From Bagarius yarrelli (taxonomy: Eukaryota > Chordata > Actinopteri > Siluriformes > Sisoridae): a stretch of DNA of 64,000 nucleotides. The position numbers and the translations under genes are program-made. The first letter of the stretch is position 1; every line of letters begins with the position of its first letter. Positions 61,301 to 64,000 of this stretch are shown here, in pieces. The stretch is from the NCBI GenBank assembly GCA_005784505.1, contig VCAZ01000032.1, forward strand, positions 3,819,948 to 3,883,947, given 5' to 3'. Under the pieces are notes generated by a model. That model saw nothing but the letters and a program-made list of their open reading frames with translations. It searched no databases and was not told the DNA's origin.

Positions 61301-62698
61301 CACTTCTAGGCCACCTCAACTTTGTCATCAGGATAATTCCGCAGCATCAATCCCTTCTCCCCACAACAGAGTAATGCCATTACAAGATGCCTTTAAAATA
61401 AAAAATGCGCCTCTAGCAACAATTCCTTTCATCTTGGAACAGCATTTCCTTCTTCCATAACGCCTCAACCCAAGGACAAACACTGACGCAGCACCCTCAA
61501 TAGGCTTCGGCTGTTACGATGGGCATTGGTTTGATTCCAAATAGACTCTAGAGTTCAGTTCCCACTTCAGTTAGCTTCTGCATCATGATTAGATCAGTCT
61601 ATCTAAATTCCAAGACTGATCTGACCTTAGTGACTATGTTCATGTTGGCCTTCCTCCGAAGGGAGCTGTAACACCTGCAACACCATACTTTCAACCAGAG
61701 TAAGTGGAGCGTAATTTGAAAGTTGAAGCGCTGTGGTTTTCTGACGCTGCAAGCGCGCTTCAATAACGCTCCATCACCAGCTCAACTTATGTTAAAGCCT
61801 CATAATGCAACTTTGCTCCAGATACAAAGACCAAGCTTCTCCTAAAGACACGCACTTCCTTACGAAAACCAGAAAACTGGCCACAAGATTCTGGTTTCGC
61901 AAGCACTAAACTAATCATCTCAAGCATATCCCACCTACTTCCACAACAACCTCAAAGACCTCTGCTAAGCCTAATCTTTTCTTTGCTATCCTAATTTAGA
62001 TCGTCCTAATTGCCTGGCCTAAATGCATGTGTGTGAGTATGTTTGTGAGTGTATGTGAGTATGTTGTGTTAGTGTGTGTAGGATTGTTTTTTACTCACTA
62101 CAGCTAAGGGTGGAGTCCGTCTGAGCGTAGGAGGGAGGGATGTCCCAGTAGCTGTTGTCCCAGTCCAGTACATCCCCCACAGTGTCACAGGTGAGAGAGG
62201 AGAGCTGGGAGGAGGACATGGCAAAGCTCCACAGGCGAAAGTTGTAGATGATTCCCTCATAGTTATGACCTTGCTTCTTTCCTCTACCTAGGTCAAAGGA
62301 TCCTCCGCTCTCAGTCCTCAGACCCACCGAGCCAGGGCACAGCTTCGCCTGGTAGCTGCCTCGAAAGTATATGGCCACAGCGCCATTGCTGCTAGACCAT
62401 GTGAGGCAGAACTGCTGCATGCTGGAGGTGAGGTCAGTGAGGCTGAAGATATCTTGGATCGTACAGGTGGTGTTGCCGATGATAAGGTCCACAGTGTTTC
62501 CGCTTTTCCCAAAAGCCATGTAGTCGTTTTTATCCATGTAAGAGAAGATGATCCCTGACCCCGTCTGAGACTGAGCAGCGATCTCGAAACAGGTCGTAAA
62601 CTGACTCAGAGATGGCATGGAAACCGATTTGGACACTTGCACCACATCACGTGGATTTTGAGGCAGCGCCACCTTCTGGTTTCTTAATGCCACTGCAA
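42026..62698 (-). CDS. adgrg6: Adhesion G protein-coupled receptor, ADGRG6/GPR126 type, 5' end off-window
   Basis: Cell-surface adhesion GPCR; ADGRG6 couples to cAMP signalling in Schwann-cell myelination, inner ear and heart. Order N to C: pentraxin-like exon 62099-62698; stalk exons 59004-59069, 58412-58498, 57171-57224, 57029-57082, 53483-55252, 53039-53184, 52679-52967; SEA, HormR, GAIN/GPS, seven TM and tail exons from 51889 to 42026 (listed separately). All 27 exons join in one frame: 1,859 residues to the stop at 42,026-42,028. Assignment rests on AVALRNQKV, QICGRNGKRNNRTLREEV, KENVQKQWRRYLCCGKMRLAD, SSDNIGKSLSSSS and the tail SDNFYKNII, all close to ADGRG6. The CUB domain and signal peptide must lie beyond 64,000. 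Odd: a mucin-like stalk of about 820 residues, an architecture closer to ADGRG4, so a lineage-specific paralogue is possible. Confidence 0.9.
42291..42665 (+). repeat. Dispersed repeat with 'tttgtggacacctgaccat' end
   Basis: Starts 'cactctattgccaaatgtttgtggacacctgaccat' and runs to 'aaagacattccaaacttcc', including 'ttcatggagcgccaggtctttgtgcacag'. This is a common fish repeat, probably a non-autonomous DNA transposon. A partial relative lies at 30.3 kb, and a scrap ('ggccaaaagtttgtggacac') at about 57,940. It sits in the last intron of the receptor gene. Confidence 0.6.
42735..42815 (-). repeat. tRNA-derived SINE fragment (mermaid-like), reverse orientation
   Basis: 'gcagcttggtggtgcttgaaattgaacccatc' followed by 'gcagtccaacattcttaccc'; only the head third is left. 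Confidence 0.55.
44634..46205 (-). CDS. adgrg6: Receptor exons: seven-transmembrane core TM1-TM6
   Basis: Exons 46078-46205 (TM1, ILTFITYIGCGVSAIFSA), 45626-45894 (TM2 and TM3; LLFLNMTFLLDGW, FFLLTSFTWMGLESVHMYIAL), 45337-45439 (TM4, LPAVIVTLVVAS), 44634-44917 (FCWI in ECL2, then TM5, the QICGRNGKR loop and TM6 LTFLLGMTWGFAFFAWG). Class B2 hallmarks are intact. ECL2 (YGKEFYGKGDNGQGLSEFCWI) is close to ADGRG6. No break is seen. Confidence 0.95.
45258..45300. repeat. (GT)n microsatellite
   Basis: A GT run inside a longer GT/TATG-rich stretch (44,980-45,320) within the intron between the TM4 and TM5 exons. Confidence 0.9.
46430..46660. repeat. 44-bp minisatellite, five copies
   Basis: The landmark 'gatatac' recurs at 46,446, 46,490, 46,534, 46,578 and 46,622, exactly 44 bases apart. 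The unit contains 'actgtttgttattcagtctg' plus (tgtc)n. It is embedded in a longer tctg-rich stretch (46,330-46,810) in the intron after the GPS exon. Confidence 0.93.
46869..50041 (-). CDS. adgrg6: Receptor exons: GAIN domain and GPS
   Basis: Exons 49840-50041, 49301-49466, 49014-49154, 47303-47422, 47081-47126, 46869-46975. The GAIN domain mediates autoproteolysis. The GPS shows LCVFWDF, GGWNSEGCQ, then CLCNHL/THFGVLM: the HL-T cleavage triad is intact, and cleavage would expose THFGVLMD as the tethered agonist. ADGRG6-like landmarks include FFSKTGLFQ and VGNFSISNLKEPV. Confidence 0.93.
47500..48750. repeat. Degenerate tandem repeat, about five copies of a 190-320 bp unit
   Basis: Copies begin near 47,505, 47,803, 48,118, 48,303 and 48,580 with 'attaagaaggtcaagacgaacacag'-like sequence. 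They share 'ctccagagctgagatac', 'cagtaacctacatgag', 'agtacagtgactcag' and 'tctggagtgtgatagaa' in the same order. Copies are diverged and differ in length. It lies in the intron between exons 47,303 and 49,014 of the receptor. Confidence 0.75.
50480..51889 (-). CDS. adgrg6: Receptor exons: SEA-like and hormone-receptor-like domains
   Basis: Exons 51816-51889 (FYRISLTLAD), 51623-51675 (LNQTFQDWNHTVYATN), 51324-51365, 51002-51135 (CKALLVYRNTTGK), 50694-50808 (NCPAEETSLHYKWPES, IPCFPYKEQNASRTC) and 50480-50568 (FWEQPDLLNCKDI). Order and landmarks match the SEA-like module and HormR of ADGRG6. A VKR motif at the end of the 42-base exon is the place of the basic SEA-region site in the mammalian protein. 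The join 52679 to 51889 is in frame only if the donor after 52,679 (GTATGT) is used. Confidence 0.85.
51395..51600 (+). repeat. tRNA-derived SINE (mermaid-like), forward
   Basis: 'agaagtggtaacttagaggttaagg', 'gggttcaatatctagcactacc', 'ctgggcccctgagcaaggcccc', then 'taccaagtgccagaaatgtaatg'. It contains an internal A-run. Confidence 0.75.
51688..51730. repeat. (CA)n microsatellite
   Basis: About 20 CA units directly before the acceptor of the 53-base SEA exon (minus strand). Confidence 0.9.
52679..53184 (-). CDS. adgrg6: Receptor exons: distal part of the stalk
   Basis: Exon 53039-53184 begins after a good acceptor (cttttt caaacacag) and ends at a perfect GTAAGT donor; it reads EDNHMSGFPQVTNGF. 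Exon 52679-52967 reads NESAKPSSNTNN, then Pro/Ser/His-rich sequence with a CPCKTLFSPSCHCG cysteine patch. Both are in frame with their neighbours. The alternative donor at 52,730 would create a TAG at the next junction, so the longer exon is preferred. Confidence 0.65.
53483..55252 (-). CDS. adgrg6: Receptor exon: 1.77-kb mucin-like stalk exon
   Basis: One exon of about 590 codons, rich in Ser, Thr and Pro with several N-X-S/T sites, without recognisable fold. It starts after 'tgttgccgcag' at 55,253 and ends at one of two phase-1 donors (53,483 or 53,498; five codons apart). The frame is open from end to end despite weak constraint, so it is very likely translated. It holds an Asn-Pro repeat (53,993-54,056) and a moderately acidic segment (EDSSEELDISVFGSD). 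Human ADGRG6 has only a few dozen residues between pentraxin and SEA. ADGRG4 has a comparable long mucin stalk. Confidence 0.8.
53993..54056 (+). repeat. Telomere-like degenerate GGGTTA repeat inside coding exon
   Basis: 'gggttagggtaagggttgg', 'cagggttagagttgggg' and 'ggggttagggttt' on the plus strand are 6-base TTAGGG-like units with substitutions. Read on the coding (minus) strand they give Asn-Pro dipeptides (NPNPNTDPNSNP, NPYPNPEN). Confidence 0.85.
56655..56715 (+). mobile_element. Possible Tc1/mariner transposase scrap
   Basis: 'aaagcatggtggtggcagcatcac' resembles the codons for the GGGSI(M) motif of fish Tc1-like transposases. The flanks at 56,520-56,800 look decayed and lack clear terminal repeats. 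Low confidence. Confidence 0.3.
57029..59069 (-). CDS. adgrg6: Receptor exons: small Thr/Pro-rich stalk exons
   Basis: Exons 59004-59069 (GTAVPASTSQSSGCVSSG), 58412-58498 (FLTTPTPSNPSTPSTATT), 57171-57224 (VSLTVSSSTPPSLPLAT) and 57029-57082 (QTPSPATASPTIDSART). Each has canonical splice sites, starts after one base and ends with one base of a split codon (phase 1-1), and has a length divisible by three (66, 87, 54, 54). Dense Ser/Thr/Pro indicates O-glycosylated stalk. The first resembles the cysteine-containing linker that follows the pentraxin domain in ADGRG6. Confidence 0.75.
58042..58327. repeat. (CTAT)n tetranucleotide array
   Basis: About 285 bases of ctat units with ctgt and 'ctgtatctct' interruptions; it begins and ends abruptly. 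It lies about 85 bases from the 58,412 exon. YLSI-type frames through it are artefacts. Confidence 0.95.
60258..60482 (+). pseudogene. DIRS-like gag 3' end (relic)
   Basis: The short frame contains LHTCSFCGGTHARSSC, closely resembling the C-terminal cysteine motif (CSFCGGAHAR type) of gag-like ORFs of DIRS elements in fish and amphibians. The upstream frame 59,951-60,253 is probably more of the same ORF, separated by a stop. Confidence 0.65.
60760..61374 (+). pseudogene. DIRS-like reverse transcriptase (relic)
   Basis: The first part (LIIDLSSAYSTYIPSINS, LAGHR, LAKTDIN) is in one frame. Sequence from 60,853 on continues in another frame, with LTYGCRSSPKIFDFL, a degraded catalytic region, APPRSGLSTIINVLIKLGVSISEEK and CTKRQLLALLGHLNFVIRIIP. 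The order is that of DIRS/Ngaro RT and RNase H. The catalytic Asp pair is not preserved and a frameshift is present, so it is inactive. Confidence 0.75.
62099..62698 (-). CDS. adgrg6: Receptor exon: pentraxin-like (LamG-type) domain
   Basis: A single 600-base exon of about 200 residues. It starts AVALRNQKVALPQ after the acceptor 'tgttttcag' and ends CSY-like at 'tgta/gtgagt'. Pentraxin landmarks: FTTCFEI, QFCLTWSS (the HxCxTW motif position), GIIYNFRLWSF and VLDWDNSYWDIP. In ADGRG6 this domain directly follows the CUB domain, whose last exon is not found up to base 64,000. Confidence 0.92.
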
Positions 62699-62995
62699 CT
62701 GAAAACAGTTACCAATAACAGACAACAGTAGTGTAAATATAGAAATATAAACATTGCCTTGCAAATCACCAAACCACACACACACTTTCAGACCCCAGAT
62801 TCCTTACATATTACCTAAATGCAGTAAGAAAAGCAGAATTTTTTTTGGCTCATACTTTTCTGACATGTTTCAGCATAACATACTTAAACCAGACAGATTG
62901 TGTTTATATCTGCACATCAGGGTGATGATCAACACTTGTGAGATTCACGGATCCTGGATGAAGCAGCAGTATAACTCAAAGCACCGGAGAAAGAT

Positions 62996-63502
62996 TTGAC
63001 TATAAGTCTATTAGAAGACAGGAAGCAAACATGCAGAAACCGTTTCACCACGTGGTGGACAGAAAATACATATGATGAATCAAGAGAAGAACTTGATAAA
63101 GAGCTGCGAGAAGGGATTCGTAAAGAACTGAGAAAAGAGATCAGTGAAGAACTGGGTAAAGAACAGACAGAGGAGCCTGCTGAAAAGCTAAGTGGAGAAT
63201 TGAGAGACGAACTTGATGAAGAACTTGGTGAAGAGCTAAGTGAAGAACTGAGTGAAGAGCTGACTGAGGAGTTAATAGAAGATCCTGGTTTAAAAGTAAG
63301 CCATGAACTGAGAGAAGAGCTTGCTGAAGAGCTTAGTGAAGAGTTTAGAGGACGAGTTGAAAAGTTAAGTAAAGAACTGAGAGGACGACTCAGTGAAGAA
63401 CTGAGTCAAGAACTGGAGGGAGGTCTTAGTGAAGATCTGCCTGAAGAACTGAGAGGAGGGCTTGGTGAAAAGCTGAGTAAAGATCACGGATCAGAGGTTT
63501 AG
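62996..63502 (+). repeat. 12-bp minisatellite open for 168 codons (Glu/Leu-rich)
   Basis: From about 63,070 the sequence is built on the 12-base unit 'gaagaactgagt', with variants such as gaagagctgact and gaggagttaata, about 35 diverged units. Because 12 is divisible by three, one plus-strand frame stays open and encodes EELS/EELT repeats. There is no match to a family I know. It could be an intronic minisatellite or a small unknown gene antisense to the receptor; the first is more likely. Confidence 0.6.
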
Positions 63503-63699
63503 TCATAAGGTCAGGAAGAGATGATGAAGAGTATCAAATGAAATAAAAAGCTCTAAAAGTGCACATCCCACCGCATCACAAATGATAAATAAGAAGAAAA
63601 CACACAATTTAAATAAACAAACTAAATAATAATAATAAATATAATAAAAAGTAAAGAAAAGAATTTGTGAACTGCAGATATTAAGAAATCTTCATGAAT

Positions 63700-64000
63700 A
63701 ATTGGATGATGGTGGTGGTGATGATAATGGTGGTGTGGTGATGTGTGTGGTGATAATGATGGTGGTGATGAAGATGATGATGGTAATGGTGATGATAGTG
63801 GTAATTATGATATTGGGGGTGATGCTGGTGGTGATAATGGTGGTGTGGTTTGGTGATGTTGGTGGTGATAATGTTGGTGGTGATGAAGATGATGATGATG
63901 GTAGTAATTATAATAGTGGTGGTAATTCTGGTGGCGATAATGGAGGTGTGCTGATGTTGGTGGTGATAATGATGGTGGTGATGACAAAGGTGACGATGAT
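63700..64000. repeat. (GGT/GAT)n imperfect microsatellite to window end
   Basis: gatggtggtgatgat and gataatggtggt units to the last base. A higher-order similarity between 63,700-63,850 and 63,830-64,000 is visible. Confidence 0.85.

Larger units (their letters stand above)
59390..62000 (+). mobile_element. Decayed DIRS-like (tyrosine-recombinase) retrotransposon
   Basis: A plus-strand relic in the receptor intron between exons 59,069 and 62,099, antisense to the gene. It carries a gag-like 3' end with a cysteine motif (60,258-60,482) and a DIRS-type reverse transcriptase (about 60,760-61,374), both with frameshifts and stops. A tyrosine recombinase would be expected at about 61.4-62.0 kb; only non-repetitive degraded sequence is seen there. 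Ends were not defined: I found no clear terminal repeats, so the limits are approximate. Confidence 0.7.
62699..64000. other. Right-end intron of the receptor gene
   Basis: Apart from the 12-bp repeat ORF and the terminal (GGT/GAT)n, nothing is recognised. No CUB exon is seen on the minus strand, so this should be an intron continuing past the window edge. Confidence 0.5.

Overview
The window is teleost nuclear DNA. Vertebrate genes are split by GT-AG introns, and the non-coding sequence is dense in microsatellites, minisatellites and two tRNA-derived SINE families typical of fish. An otophysan such as a catfish or characin is a guess from the repeats; the species cannot be read from the sequence. 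Exon ends below were placed by hand from splice sites, frame continuity and resemblance to known proteins.

Layout: (1) 0.5-12.4 kb, plus strand: polypeptide GalNAc-transferase 14 (galnt14), a type II Golgi enzyme with a C-terminal ricin-type lectin. (2) 15.2-19.0 kb, plus: angel2, of the CCR4/Angel exonuclease-endonuclease-phosphatase fold. (3) 20.9-29.3 kb, plus: ehd3, an EH-domain membrane-remodelling ATPase whose six exons join to 535 residues. (4) 37.2-39.6 kb, plus: a small, divergent endothelin gene in four exons (137 residues). (5) 42.0-62.7 kb and off the right edge, minus: an adhesion GPCR of the ADGRG6/GPR126 type. Its 27 recognisable exons join in one frame for 1,859 residues without the start; the CUB part must lie beyond base 64,000. 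The endothelin gene and the receptor converge tail to tail.

EHD3 and GALNT14 are also neighbours in human (2p23.1), so this is an old linkage, here with angel2 between them. The genes do not form a pathway: they cover O-glycosylation, RNA end metabolism, endosome recycling, vasoactive peptide signalling and adhesion-GPCR signalling.

Most worth a second look: substitutions in the GALNT14 active site and an exon 1/exon 2 frame conflict; a 30-bp minisatellite that brackets a GALNT14 coding exon; an endothelin core with Gly at the normally invariant Asp18; an ADGRG6-type receptor with a roughly 820-residue mucin-like stalk, made largely by one 1.77-kb exon and by exons of symmetrical phase; a telomere-like repeat that is coding within that exon; and a decayed DIRS-type retrotransposon lying antisense in an intron of the receptor gene.
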